A stretch of DNA of 36,857 bases from Succinivibrio sp. (lineage in GTDB: Bacteria; Pseudomonadota; Gammaproteobacteria; Enterobacterales; Succinivibrionaceae): positions 1-36,857 of the forward strand of contig JAGBLM010000008.1 in the NCBI GenBank assembly GCA_017635415.1, read 5' to 3'. Made by a program: the position numbers and the translations under genes. Positions 1 to 7,880 of this stretch are shown piece after piece. The notes below the pieces were generated by a model. The model was not told the DNA's origin. It made no database searches and saw only the letters and a program-made list of their open reading frames with translations. Every line of letters begins with the position of its first letter. Positions within the stretch are counted from its first letter, which is position 1.

Positions 1-345
1 CATAAAAATGCTGTCATACAATCGGGTAACAGAAATTCTGTCAAACAGTTTCTTTTCTGCGGTATGTTATTTCATTGATTACATGATGAGTGACAGAAAT
101 TAAGCAAAGCTCTCATTCCTTATCTTGCTTCAAACAGAGCATACTGAGTCTGATATAGATCTCCAGCACATGACTATGCTAAAAAGCCTCTTTCTACATA
201 CATGAATACATCAATTTAAAGAACATCCTGCAAGTAAACAGCAAAGGAAAAACCGGTTAAACTAAAATGTGATCTTAATCAGGTCCAATTTGGTTGCCGT
301 AAGATTTCATCAATTATTATCAACACATGCATTCGGAGCTTACAC
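1..345. other. Intergenic stretch, no gene seen
   Basis: AT-rich leader before the hydrolase-rubredoxin gene. I see no ORF with a convincing ribosome binding site and no stable terminator. The TTGCCG at 294-299 and TATTAT at 315-320 are only 15 bases apart, so they make at best a weak promoter for the next gene. The left edge may hold the unseen 3' flank of an upstream gene. Confidence 0.5.
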
Positions 346-1302
346 ATGAAAGTAAAAGCAGTAAAACTTTATGAAAAAGGTTTTATGTCCCAGCCATTTG
401 CCTTTGGCGGCGAAGAAGGCGAGGACAAGTTTGACAAAAATGTAAAATACCGCTCATCACTGCAGAATTATCTTATAGACACCGGCAGTGAGGTCATTCT
501 TATTGATACCGGCATGCCAAAAGAAGCTCCGGAGATGGTGGCTGACGACAATGCTCCTATCTATATCGGCCAGCGCATTGAGGATTATGTCAGCGCACTT
601 AAAACCGCAGGCTACACACCAGAAGACGTCACCAAGATTATTGTCACTCACAAGCACGAGGATCATTCAGGCGAGCTGAGATCATTTCCTAATGCCAGAA
701 TCTATATAGGCAGGGCTGATGCCGATGCACTCAAACTTGACGGTCCTAACATTATAAGAGCCACCTTCGAAGACGGCGCCTTTTATAATTTCCCGCGTTC
801 CCAGAAAATAGCCGATAACGTCTACATGATAGAAGCGATAGGTCATACCAATGGCAACAGCATCATAATTGCCCAGGATGGCGATCTCTTCTATATGTTC
901 CACGGCGATGTTACCTATACCGACGAAGCACTCTATGAGAACAAGCTGTCCATCGTCTATGAGAACAAAGAAAAGGCCCGCGAGACCCTCGATAACGTAC
1001 GCGAGTTCATAAAGAATCACAAGACCGTCTATCTCTCTACTCACACGCCTTTAGGTCTTGAGAATCTGGAGGAACTGAGAGTTGTGGATCTCAAGGTACC
1101 TGTTGCCACCAGGCCATTAGAGGATATTGTCTATAAGACCGCTACCGGCAAATATGTCTGCACCGTCTGCGGCTATGTCTACGATCCTGACTTAGGAGAT
1201 GATGCCAACGGTATTCCACCAGGAACCGAATTTGCCGATCTGCCGGATGACTGGCGCTGCCCTCTGTGCAAAAAAGGCAAGGAGAAGTTCGTAAAGGCCT
1301 GA
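346..1302 (+). CDS. Metallo-beta-lactamase-fold hydrolase fused to C-terminal rubredoxin
   Basis: A 318-residue cytoplasmic fusion. Residues 1-245 are a beta-lactamase fold: the HxHxDH metal motif is at 102-107 (THKHEDHSG), with further ligand candidates H167 (GHTNG), D188 (HGDVT) and H233. Residues 265-318 are a complete rubredoxin with CxxCG at 272-276 and CPLC at 305-308, the four cysteines that bind one iron. The start has a GGAG at 335-338, seven bases upstream. The first motif is HxHxDH, as in zinc hydrolases, rather than the HxExD of flavodiiron proteins, and no flavodoxin domain is present, so this is not a classical flavodiiron oxygen reductase. The rubredoxin implies electron transfer, probably in oxygen, peroxide or NO handling in an anaerobe (inference). 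It appears monocistronic. Confidence 0.88.
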   Translation: MKVKAVKLYEKGFMSQPFAFGGEEGEDKFDKNVKYRSSLQNYLIDTGSEVILIDTGMPKEAPEMVADDNAPIYIGQRIEDYVSALKTAGYTPEDVTKIIVTHKHEDHSGELRSFPNARIYIGRADADALKLDGPNIIRATFEDGAFYNFPRSQKIADNVYMIEAIGHTNGNSIIIAQDGDLFYMFHGDVTYTDEALYENKLSIVYENKEKARETLDNVREFIKNHKTVYLSTHTPLGLENLEELRVVDLKVPVATRPLEDIVYKTATGKYVCTVCGYVYDPDLGDDANGIPPGTEFADLPDDWRCPLCKKGKEKFVKA

Positions 1303-1343
1303 TGGAAAAACTTTTAGGTTTTAAGCAGACTACTGACTGCTAT

Positions 1344-1354
1344 CCTAAATTGAC
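1344..1354 (+). repeat. 11-bp direct repeat, copy 1
   Basis: CCTAAATTGAC, repeated exactly at 1596-1606. The copies bracket about 240 bases that hold a short unrecognised reading frame. Confidence 0.5.
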
Positions 1355-1595
1355 ACATACTGTGCTGAACTAGGAAAAATAAATTCAAGACCTTGTCTAC
1401 TGATGTGATGAGGTCTTTTATTGTCTGCGACAGAGAACTCCAGCAGAACTTTTTTAAGAGATCGTCTGCTGCAAGGTCGTCGTGCTCTGTGCATACAGAC
1501 GGTAATCCTACCCCAGTTGCCTTGACAGCTCCTGCCTCAGCAAAGTTTTTCCAGAGAAGTCATAAGCCTTATGATGTATAAACCAGTCTTTTTGA

Positions 1596-1606
1596 CCTAA
1601 ATTGAC
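1596..1606 (+). repeat. 11-bp direct repeat, copy 2
   Basis: CCTAAATTGAC, identical to 1344-1354 and just upstream of the hairpin at 1615. Confidence 0.5.
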
Positions 1607-1614
1607 CAAAAAAT

Positions 1615-1645
1615 AGCCTGAATCCAGCATCAGGCTTTTATTTTA
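1615..1645 (+). terminator. Rho-independent terminator
   Basis: A 7-bp stem AGCCTGA/TCAGGCT (1615-1621 with 1630-1636) is followed by TTTATTTT. It probably ends transcription from the rubredoxin-fusion side before the insertion sequence. Confidence 0.6.
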
Positions 1646-1706
1646 CCTATATCAAATTTTAAGTAATATGTAATGAACTTTGTAATGAATGATAATATAA
1701 TATGGG

Positions 1707-1720
1707 TGTAGCAAATACTA
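1707..1720 (+). repeat. Left inverted repeat of the IS1634-like element
   Basis: TGTAGCAAATACTA. It pairs with 3911-3924 at 12 of 14 positions. Confidence 0.65.
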
Positions 1721-1768
1721 ATTTTCCGAAAATCTTGTTAATATTGGTTGTTGGAGCTTATCGAATTC

Positions 1769-3913
1769 ATGTTTATTAGAATAAGTGGAAGAAAGGGATT
1801 TGAATATGTATATGTTGTTGCTTCCGTAAGAGAAGGCAAAAATATAAAACAAAAAATCATCAAAAAACTTGGAAAACTATCTGACATCATCAAAGATGAT
1901 CCGAATGCGCTCGATAAACTAAAAGCAAAATACAAAGATCTAACTGCAGATTCAATTGAGGAAAAGACTCAAAAGGCAGCAGAGGAGACTGTTGAAAGGT
2001 ATAGAGATGCGCTTAGGGTTGCTGATGAAATTCGTAATCAGGATGAATCACCATTACCTTTGCTCTGCTACGGTCTTGAACCTTTAAGAGTTCTATGGAA
2101 CAGAGAGCTTAACCTGGGAAGATGCATTGCAAATCTTCAATATTACAACTCTAAATGTGAATTTGATTTAAATCGGGCTATCTTTTATCTTACAGGCACA
2201 AAGGTTCTCGATCCATCCTCCATTAGTGACAGTTACGCCTCTCGTGTAAGGTATTTAAGTCAGCCATTGAAAGATATCTATCGAAATGATTTGTACACAA
2301 CCTTAAGTTTTTTAAGTCAGCATAAAGACACGATTATCCGCAATATCAACCGGAGTACAGCTGATGTAGTGAAGCGCAATGACACCATGATTTTCTATGA
2401 TGTTTCGAATACTTACTTTGAAACCAGTCTTACAGATGAAGAGCGATTAAGGATTGATGAGCACGAAGATGTTCAGGCAGAAATAAAGACTCTGATAAAA
2501 AAATACTGTAAGGAGCAAGGTTATAGCCTACCTGATGATGCTAATGAAAGTAAGAATAAAGATGAATTGGATGTTGCTATAAGAGCTCCTTTTGTCAATG
2601 AAGACGGGGAAATCTTGTATGATTTAATTCCTGATGACTTAATGGAAAGTATTCGAAAAAAAATCTTTTTAAGAATGCGTGGTCTATCCAAAGAGCATCG
2701 CTACGATTTACCACTTATCTCTATAGCCCTGGTTATAGATGAAAACGGAATTCCTCTGGATTATGAAATCTATTCAGGCTGCAGCTCTGAATACCATACC
2801 ATGGAAAAATCCATAAAAAAGCTCAAAACCAAATTCAATGTCAGCAACCTGGTGGTATGTGCTGACAGAGGTCTTAACTCAGTAAGCAATCTTGACATGC
2901 TCAAGAATATGGGCTTTGGTTTTCTGGTGGCACAGAAAGTTACCAACCTGCCTAACACCTTTCAGCAGTATATGACAGTGGCAGAAAATACTGACAGTCA
3001 GGATGAGGAGTATTCTGAGTGGTATGGCGTTAATGGAATATCAAAACAGCAGTACCGATACAGAGTCTTTGACAATTTTGTAAAGACTCTTAAACGTTCT
3101 GAGGCAGATGGTGGTGATCTTAAAGTTTCCTGTAAGCTGGTACTCTCCTTTTCATATGAACGTTACAAACGTGATATAGCGGTACTTGAACGAGATAGAG
3201 CCAAAGCCTTAAAAGCCATTAGCGAGAAGAAAACTATCGTAAAACAGGCTAGTGGATGGAAGCAACTGGTTGAAGTAAAAGAGCATGGCGCACTGACAGC
3301 AAATAGCTTTAAAGATGATTTATATCAGAAACGTTTAAGACTGTGCGGCTATGCTGCCGTTGTCTATAGTGATGCTCCTAATGCAGAGCACAAGCTTGAC
3401 AATGAGGAGTTGGGTCTTGCATATCACCGTCAGGTTAAAATTAAAGACTGTTTTAGAGTACTCAAAACCAATATCCAGCTACGGCCATTTTATGTTTATA
3501 CCCCAGAGCATATTCGTGGTCATGTTATGATCTGTTTTCTTGCCCTGGTTTTGTTCAGACTTATGGAATATCGGCTCAAGGAGGCTGGAACTCCTATGAG
3601 CATCAATGCTATCTCCAATACCTTGAATGATGCCCACGTTGTCGCAACTAAAATCAAAGACGAGGTGTATTTTCTGCATGTAAATTCATATTGCACAGAA
3701 AGCAGAAAGATAAATCAGGAACAAATCAGAAACTTCACTGATGAACAATACTCACTTGGCAATACTGCTACAGGTATTAGTCAGATTATGAAAGCGGTTG
3801 GTCTTAAACCTCTACGCAGAACCAATACTTTTAGAGATCTCAACTCCTACCTCAGCAGAAAGTTCTCATCTCATTTAGATCTAATCCCTGGTGAACTTCA
3901 TAACCTCATCTAG
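1769..3913 (+). CDS. IS1634-family (IS4-like DDE) transposase
   Basis: 714 residues from the ATG at 1769. An in-frame TTG at 1748 lacks a ribosome binding site, whereas GGAG at 1753-1756 precedes the ATG. The N-terminus (FEYVYVVASVREGKNIKQK) has the strand-rich form typical of IS1634 transposases. The catalytic core has candidate acidic residues D211 (FYDVSNTYFE) and D366 (VVCADRGLNS). The block that normally carries the catalytic glutamate (I-E-x-x-F-R-x-x-K) reads IKDCFRVLKT, followed by QLRPFYV and HIRGH, so position 559 is lysine instead of glutamate. The frame is otherwise intact at full length. The family is clear; activity is doubtful if position 559 is truly the catalytic site. That alignment is from memory. 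Confidence 0.88.
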   Translation: MFIRISGRKGFEYVYVVASVREGKNIKQKIIKKLGKLSDIIKDDPNALDKLKAKYKDLTADSIEEKTQKAAEETVERYRDALRVADEIRNQDESPLPLLCYGLEPLRVLWNRELNLGRCIANLQYYNSKCEFDLNRAIFYLTGTKVLDPSSISDSYASRVRYLSQPLKDIYRNDLYTTLSFLSQHKDTIIRNINRSTADVVKRNDTMIFYDVSNTYFETSLTDEERLRIDEHEDVQAEIKTLIKKYCKEQGYSLPDDANESKNKDELDVAIRAPFVNEDGEILYDLIPDDLMESIRKKIFLRMRGLSKEHRYDLPLISIALVIDENGIPLDYEIYSGCSSEYHTMEKSIKKLKTKFNVSNLVVCADRGLNSVSNLDMLKNMGFGFLVAQKVTNLPNTFQQYMTVAENTDSQDEEYSEWYGVNGISKQQYRYRVFDNFVKTLKRSEADGGDLKVSCKLVLSFSYERYKRDIAVLERDRAKALKAISEKKTIVKQASGWKQLVEVKEHGALTANSFKDDLYQKRLRLCGYAAVVYSDAPNAEHKLDNEELGLAYHRQVKIKDCFRVLKTNIQLRPFYVYTPEHIRGHVMICFLALVLFRLMEYRLKEAGTPMSINAISNTLNDAHVVATKIKDEVYFLHVNSYCTESRKINQEQIRNFTDEQYSLGNTATGISQIMKAVGLKPLRRTNTFRDLNSYLSRKFSSHLDLIPGELHNLI

Positions 3914-3924
3914 TATTCACTACA
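3911..3924 (-). repeat. Right inverted repeat of the IS1634-like element
   Basis: TAGTATTCACTACA. Its first three bases are the transposase stop codon. Confidence 0.65.
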
Positions 3925-3939
3925 TTACACTGAAAATTT

Positions 3940-3984
3940 AACAGTCATGAACCGGCTTATTTACACCATTCATGACTGTTTTTT
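3940..3984 (+). terminator. Rho-independent terminator after the insertion sequence
   Basis: An 11-bp stem AACAGTCATGA/TCATGACTGTT (3940-3950 with 3970-3980), then a T run. It lies just outside the right inverted repeat and so probably belonged to the locus before insertion. Confidence 0.7.
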
Positions 3985-4046
3985 AGTAAATTAGGTCTGA
4001 AAGATAGGTGAGCGTGAACGTCTCAGTAGCATCAATCATTAAAATT

Positions 4047-4080
4047 AATCAGAGTCTTTCCATAGACTCTGATTTTTTTT
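4047..4080 (+). terminator. Strong rho-independent terminator upstream of prs
   Basis: A perfect 11-bp stem AATCAGAGTCT/AGACTCTGATT around the loop TTCCAT, followed by TTTTTT. It insulates prs from upstream transcription. The gene it originally served is not visible. Confidence 0.8.
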
Positions 4081-4179
4081 AATGAAATTTTTATTCTGAG
4101 TGCTAAAATTAGCGCAACCCTTGTTCCACCCTTTATCTAGGAGCTGATACAGACCTTCTGATCTGTAAGTGTTTCAACT

Positions 4180-5121
4180 ATGATGAAATTATTTTGTGGC
4201 AACGCCATTCCACAACTTGCGAACAGCATAGCAAACCATCTTTACACCAAACTTGGTGATATCACTGTTGACCGTTTCAGCGACGGTGAGATCCACGTTC
4301 AGATTAACGAATTTGTCCGTGGCTGTGATACCTTCATCATTCAGTCAACCTGTGCTCCAACCAACGAAAATCTGATGGAACTTATCGTGATGATTGATGC
4401 GATGCGCCGCGCGTCAGCAGGTCGTATCACCGCTGTTATTCCTTATTTCGGTTATGCCCGTCAGGACAGACGTCTGCGCTCGGTACGTGTACCTATCAGC
4501 GCCAAGGTTGTCGCTGACATGCTTTCTACTGTCGGTGTAGACAGAGTTCTGACCGTAGACCTGCACGCAGAGCAGATTCAGGGCTTTTTTGATGTGCCTG
4601 TAGACAACTGCTTCTCAAGTCAAATCTTTGTTGATGATATGAAAAACCGTGAACTCTCAAACCCTTGTGTGGTTTCCCCTGACATGGGCGGCGTAGTTCG
4701 CGCCAGAGCCATTGCCAAACTGCTTGATAACACTGATATCGCCATCATCGACAAACGTCGTCCCCGTCCAAATGTTTCTGAAGTAATGCATCTTATCGGT
4801 GATGTTAAAGATCGTGACTGCATTATCGTTGATGACATCATCGACACAGGCGGTACTCTGTGCAAGGCAGCCGCTGCCTTAAAGGAACGTGGAGCAAGTC
4901 ATGTTTATGCATATGGCACCCATCCGGTTCTGTCAGGTCAGGCCTTTGAGAATATCTCAAATTCTGCAATCGATGAGCTGGTTGTGTCAGACAGTATTCC
5001 GGCAACTGAGTCTTTCTTAAAACTGAAAAACTTCCGAACTCTGACACTTGCACCGATGCTTGCTGAGGCCATCAGACGCATCAGCAATGAAGAATCAATC
5101 TCTTCAATGTTTATTAACTAG
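4180..5121 (+). CDS. prs: Ribose-phosphate pyrophosphokinase (PRPP synthetase)
   Basis: 313 residues, close to E. coli Prs in length and sequence. It transfers pyrophosphate from ATP to ribose 5-phosphate to make PRPP for purine, pyrimidine, histidine, tryptophan and NAD synthesis in the cytoplasm. Visible motifs are the substrate region [12 protein letters not shown] (127-138), [11 protein letters not shown] (170-180), the flexible catalytic loop KRRPRPN (192-198) and the PRPP-binding loop VDDIIDTGG (217-225). The C-terminus [11 protein letters not shown] is nearly that of E. coli. The start is one of two adjacent ATGs; the Shine-Dalgarno is poor, and a small hairpin (ACAGA/TCTGT, about 4149-4167) lies just upstream. 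The gene is isolated by terminators on both sides. Confidence 0.98.
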   Translation: MMKLFCGNAIPQLANSIANHLYTKLGDITVDRFSDGEIHVQINEFVRGCDTFIIQSTCAPTNENLMELIVMIDAMRRASAGRITAVIPYFGYARQDRRLRSVRVPISAKVVADMLSTVGVDRVLTVDLHAEQIQGFFDVPVDNCFSSQIFVDDMKNRELSNPCVVSPDMGGVVRARAIAKLLDNTDIAIIDKRRPRPNVSEVMHLIGDVKDRDCIIVDDIIDTGGTLCKAAAALKERGASHVYAYGTHPVLSGQAFENISNSAIDELVVSDSIPATESFLKLKNFRTLTLAPMLAEAIRRISNEESISSMFIN

Positions 5122-5153
5122 ACACTCTCTGAGTTCAGTTTTTCCTTTCATGC

Positions 5154-5184
5154 AAAAAATGAGTCTTCGGACTCATTTTTTTTT
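5154..5184 (+). terminator. Rho-independent terminator of prs
   Basis: Stem ATGAGTC/GACTCAT (5159-5165 with 5170-5176) with a TTCG tetraloop, preceded by A6 and followed by a long T run, so it could work in both directions. Confidence 0.85.
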
Positions 5185-5232
5185 AAATTTCAGTATAGCC
5201 ACTGCCGATAAATAGTTCAGAGGTATTGTGAT

Positions 5233-6075
5233 ATGACCGGAATTACAAATAATGTTCTGATTTCTTCACAGAGTGAAGAGAGAAGTTATGATCTGTCCCT
5301 AAAGGCACAGCAGGCTGTAGGATCTGCTGAGAATTTGCCCAAACAGAAGGATAATCTGAGTGCTGCAGCTGTAACCTCAGTTGAACACACCACTACAGAT
5401 CACAGTACCGATGTATTTTCTCATAACCGCTATCAGGCCCTCACTGCCTACAGACAGGGCACAGGAATGGAAAATACTAATGATGAGGAAATCAAAGATC
5501 CTGCCGCAGGGGCTCAGCCTGAAGAGACCGGGAAGGACAGGAAGACTGATAAGGCTGCTCCTGAAAACGATAAGAAACCTAATGGTGATGAACTTACCGA
5601 CGAAGAACAGGCTAAGGTTCAGGAACTTAAGGATAGAGATCAAGAAGTCAGAACGCATGAACAGGCTCATATGGCAGCAGCTGGCGGTCTTGGCAGTGGT
5701 CCTTACTACGAATATGAAAACGGTCCGGATGGTAAACGCTATGCGACAGGCGGACATGTAAACATCGATATGTCTGAAGAAAAAACACCCGAGAAGACTG
5801 TGAGCAAAATGCAGAAAGTGATTGCCTCAGCCAATGCTCCGGCAGAACCATCATCACAGGATCGTCAGGTTGCGGCACAGGCTCAGCAGAAGATGACCAA
5901 AGCCCAGCAGGAAATAGCTGAGCAGAACCGTAAACAGGCCGAAGAAACAACTACCGGATCCTCATCAGAGAAAAACGATGAAACTAAGAATACTGCAGTA
6001 GACAATTCCTCAGATAAAGATTCTTCTACAACCAAAAACGTCTCTGATTCCACCCCAAAATCAATGGGAGAATAG
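5233..6075 (+). CDS. Putative metalloprotease, SprA/CJM1_0395-like family
   Basis: 280 residues. The conserved core runs over about 120-225: LTDEEQAKVQELKDRDQEVR, then THEQAHMAAAGG with an HExxH-like HEQAH at 142-146, then GPYYEYENGPDGKRYATGGHV. This pattern matches the family annotated as putative metalloprotease CJM1_0395/SprA-related; its real activity is unproven to my knowledge. The flanks (1-118 and 226-280) are rich in Ser, Thr, Lys, Glu and Gln and look disordered. There is no signal peptide. A GAGGT about eight bases upstream fixes the ATG. It stands alone between two hairpins. HEQAH is HExxH with Q and A in the variable positions; a third ligand is not obvious. Confidence 0.75.
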   Translation: MTGITNNVLISSQSEERSYDLSLKAQQAVGSAENLPKQKDNLSAAAVTSVEHTTTDHSTDVFSHNRYQALTAYRQGTGMENTNDEEIKDPAAGAQPEETGKDRKTDKAAPENDKKPNGDELTDEEQAKVQELKDRDQEVRTHEQAHMAAAGGLGSGPYYEYENGPDGKRYATGGHVNIDMSEEKTPEKTVSKMQKVIASANAPAEPSSQDRQVAAQAQQKMTKAQQEIAEQNRKQAEETTTGSSSEKNDETKNTAVDNSSDKDSSTTKNVSDSTPKSMGE

Positions 6076-6089
6076 ATCCTCAATATGGA

Positions 6090-6119
6090 CCTTTTAGGTG
6101 CATGAATGCACCTAAAAGG
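6090..6119 (+). terminator. Long hairpin after the SprA-like gene
   Basis: A perfect 13-bp stem CCTTTTAGGTGCA/TGCACCTAAAAGG around TGAA. No T run follows, so it may act as an RNA 3' stabiliser or a weak terminator rather than a classical one. Confidence 0.55.
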
Positions 6120-6148
6120 CTTCATGATTCCCCAAATCCGACCTCAGT

Positions 6149-6157
6149 TGGTATAAT
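6149..6157 (+). promoter_or_regulatory. Extended -10 promoter candidate for nhaC
   Basis: TGGTATAAT fits the TGnTATAAT extended -10 pattern. No good -35 is visible. The predicted start is near 6164, about 60 bases before the ATG. Confidence 0.45.
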
Positions 6158-6182
6158 AGCGACCAATAAAAATATATTCTGC

Positions 6183-6204
6183 ACTGTTTAAGATCATAAA
6201 CAGT
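6183..6204 (+). promoter_or_regulatory. Palindrome in the nhaC leader
   Basis: ACTGTTTA/TAAACAGT, an 8-bp perfect dyad with a 6-base spacer, lies between the predicted transcription start and the ribosome binding site of nhaC. It could be an operator for a dimeric regulator or an RNA hairpin close to the Shine-Dalgarno. Confidence 0.4.
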
Positions 6205-6224
6205 CTTCTATCATTGGAGTAATT

Positions 6225-7775
6225 ATGGATCCGTACTACGCTGGAGCACTATCAATTGTTCCACCGATTATTGCCGTTGTACTGGCGCTTATCACCAAGG
6301 AAGTTTTTTCATCACTTATTCTCGGTATTCTGTCAGGTACATTCATCTACTGCTGCGGACGCGGTGGAGATGCAAACCTCATTGTTGGCACAGTTGAAAC
6401 AGCCTTTAAAGAAATGGTCGTTAAATTCGATCTGAATATTGTGCTCTTCTGCTCACTCTTAGGATCGCTGGTTTACGTAATCTCGATGGCAGGAGGAGCC
6501 AAAGCTTATGGACAGTGGGCCACAAAGCGCATCAAGGGGCGCCGCAGTGCCATGATTTCAACCTCGGTACTCGGAGGCTTTCTCTTTATCGATGATTATT
6601 TCAATTGCCTCACTGTGGGTACGGTAATGCGTCCTATCACCGATGCCTTTAAAATTTCACGTGCCAAACTGGCCTATATCATTGACGCCACCGCTGCACC
6701 GGTATGTATTATTGCACCTATTTCCTCATGGGCGGCGGCTGTTGGTTCAAATCTTAAGGAAACCAACGTCTTTGAAAGTGAAACCAGCGCATTTATTGCT
6801 ACAATTCCCTGGAATTTCTATGCGCTGCTCTGTCTGACCTTTGTTCTTCTGCTCTCCATATTTAAGGTAGACTTTGGTCCTATGTACAAAGCTGAACAGC
6901 AGGCTTTGAACCGTAAAAAGGGAGAACTGCAGGGAGTCACCAAAACAGATGACGAAATTGAGGTTAAAGCAGACGGCAATATGTTCGATATGCTGCTCCC
7001 TATTATTGCACTTATAGTCTTTGCTACCCTGGCTCTTCTTTATGTTGGAGGATACTGGGGAGATGATCCTGCTTACCACACTGTCGGCGCAGCCTTCGGT
7101 AATACCGATGCCGGTCCTGCTCTGGTATTGGGATCCTTTGGCAGTCTTATTGTTGCCTTCATAATGTTTGTCGGTCGTCGTCTGCTCAGTCTGAAATCAT
7201 TCATGCAGGGTGTGCTGCGCGGAGTTCAGGCGATGGTTCCGGCCTGTATGATTCTGACTCTTGCCTGGACAATTTCCGGTGTATGCCGTGATCTGCTGCA
7301 GACTCCACAGTTTATTTCCACTGTGGTCGAAGGCGGAACAGGACTATTCAGTGCTCTGCTTCCGGCAATCATCTTTGCCATAGCAGGCTTTCTGTCCTTC
7401 TCAACAGGTACTGCATGGGGTACATTCGGTATCCTCATTCCGATCGTGGTAACCGTAGCACAGGCAATTGATCCGAATTCGCAGGACCTCATTGTGGTTA
7501 CACTGTCAGCAGTGCTGGCAGGTTCGGTTTTTGGCGACCACTGCTCCCCTATTTCAGATACCACCATTCTCTCATCAGCAGGATCAGGTTGTATTCATAT
7601 TGAACACGTATATACCCAGCTGCCTTATGCGATTATCGTAGCCGTATGCACCCTGATAGGATATCTGATTGCAGGCTTCACCTTTAATCTGTTCCTGAGT
7701 CTTGGTACCTCTGTTCTCCTGCTGGTACTGCTTGTCTATATAATGCACCGTCGTCAGGCTCTGCAGAAAGCCTAG
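6225..7775 (+). CDS. nhaC: Na+/H+ antiporter, NhaC family
   Basis: 516 residues, an inner-membrane protein with about 11-12 hydrophobic segments across its length. The N-terminus (SIVPPIIAVVLALITKEVFSS) and later segments (FIDDYFNCLTVGTVMRPITD near residue 125, LSFSTGTAWGTFG near 390, VFGDHCSPISDTTILSS near 433) match the NhaC family, which exchanges Na+ for protons. The one large polar stretch (about 220-252) is a cytoplasmic or external loop. GGAG at 6216-6219 precedes the ATG. It is transcribed alone and followed by a hairpin shared with a convergent gene. Some NhaC-type proteins exchange organic acids or amino acids, so the substrate is not fixed by sequence alone. Confidence 0.88.
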   Translation: MDPYYAGALSIVPPIIAVVLALITKEVFSSLILGILSGTFIYCCGRGGDANLIVGTVETAFKEMVVKFDLNIVLFCSLLGSLVYVISMAGGAKAYGQWATKRIKGRRSAMISTSVLGGFLFIDDYFNCLTVGTVMRPITDAFKISRAKLAYIIDATAAPVCIIAPISSWAAAVGSNLKETNVFESETSAFIATIPWNFYALLCLTFVLLLSIFKVDFGPMYKAEQQALNRKKGELQGVTKTDDEIEVKADGNMFDMLLPIIALIVFATLALLYVGGYWGDDPAYHTVGAAFGNTDAGPALVLGSFGSLIVAFIMFVGRRLLSLKSFMQGVLRGVQAMVPACMILTLAWTISGVCRDLLQTPQFISTVVEGGTGLFSALLPAIIFAIAGFLSFSTGTAWGTFGILIPIVVTVAQAIDPNSQDLIVVTLSAVLAGSVFGDHCSPISDTTILSSAGSGCIHIEHVYTQLPYAIIVAVCTLIGYLIAGFTFNLFLSLGTSVLLLVLLVYIMHRRQALQKA

Positions 7776-7803
7776 GGGCTGCGCACAGTCATAAAATGGC
7801 ACC

Positions 7804-7827
7804 GCCATCATCCGCAAGGATGATGGC
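7804..7827. terminator. Hairpin between convergent genes
   Basis: A perfect 10-bp stem GCCATCATCC/GGATGATGGC with a GCAA loop. It lacks a T run but sits between the nhaC stop and the 3' end of the convergent HNH gene. Confidence 0.55.
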
Positions 7828-7880
7828 AGTATTATTAGAACAGGAAAAAAGTCTTACTAAGGTAAGGACTGCAAAGAGTT

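Larger units (their letters stand above)
1303..1706. other. Gene-poor stretch with 11-bp direct repeats and a weak ORF
   Basis: Between the rubredoxin fusion and the insertion sequence. It contains two copies of CCTAAATTGAC (1344-1354 and 1596-1606), a 53-codon ATG frame at about 1408-1581 with no clear ribosome binding site and no family I recognise, and a plus-strand hairpin terminator at 1615-1645. It could be the remnant of a small mobile element. I do not call the ORF a gene. Confidence 0.4.
1707..3924 (+). mobile_element. IS1634-like insertion sequence
   Basis: One transposase gene is bounded by imperfect 14-bp inverted repeats: TGTAGCAAATACTA at 1707-1720 and TAGTATTCACTACA at 3911-3924, which match at 12 of 14 positions. 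The transposase stop codon lies inside the right repeat, as in compact insertion sequences. I found no clear target duplication in the immediate flanks, so the exact ends or the age of the insertion are uncertain. A second element starting with the same TGTAG appears at 36436. Confidence 0.75.

Noticed and set aside
1408..1581. Short plus-strand ORF after the rubredoxin fusion
   Set aside because: No ribosome binding site and no known family; kept only as part of the repeat-flanked segment.
1707..3924. Target-site duplication of the IS1634-like element
   Set aside because: Bases next to the inverted repeats (TATGGG on the left, TTACAC on the right) do not match.
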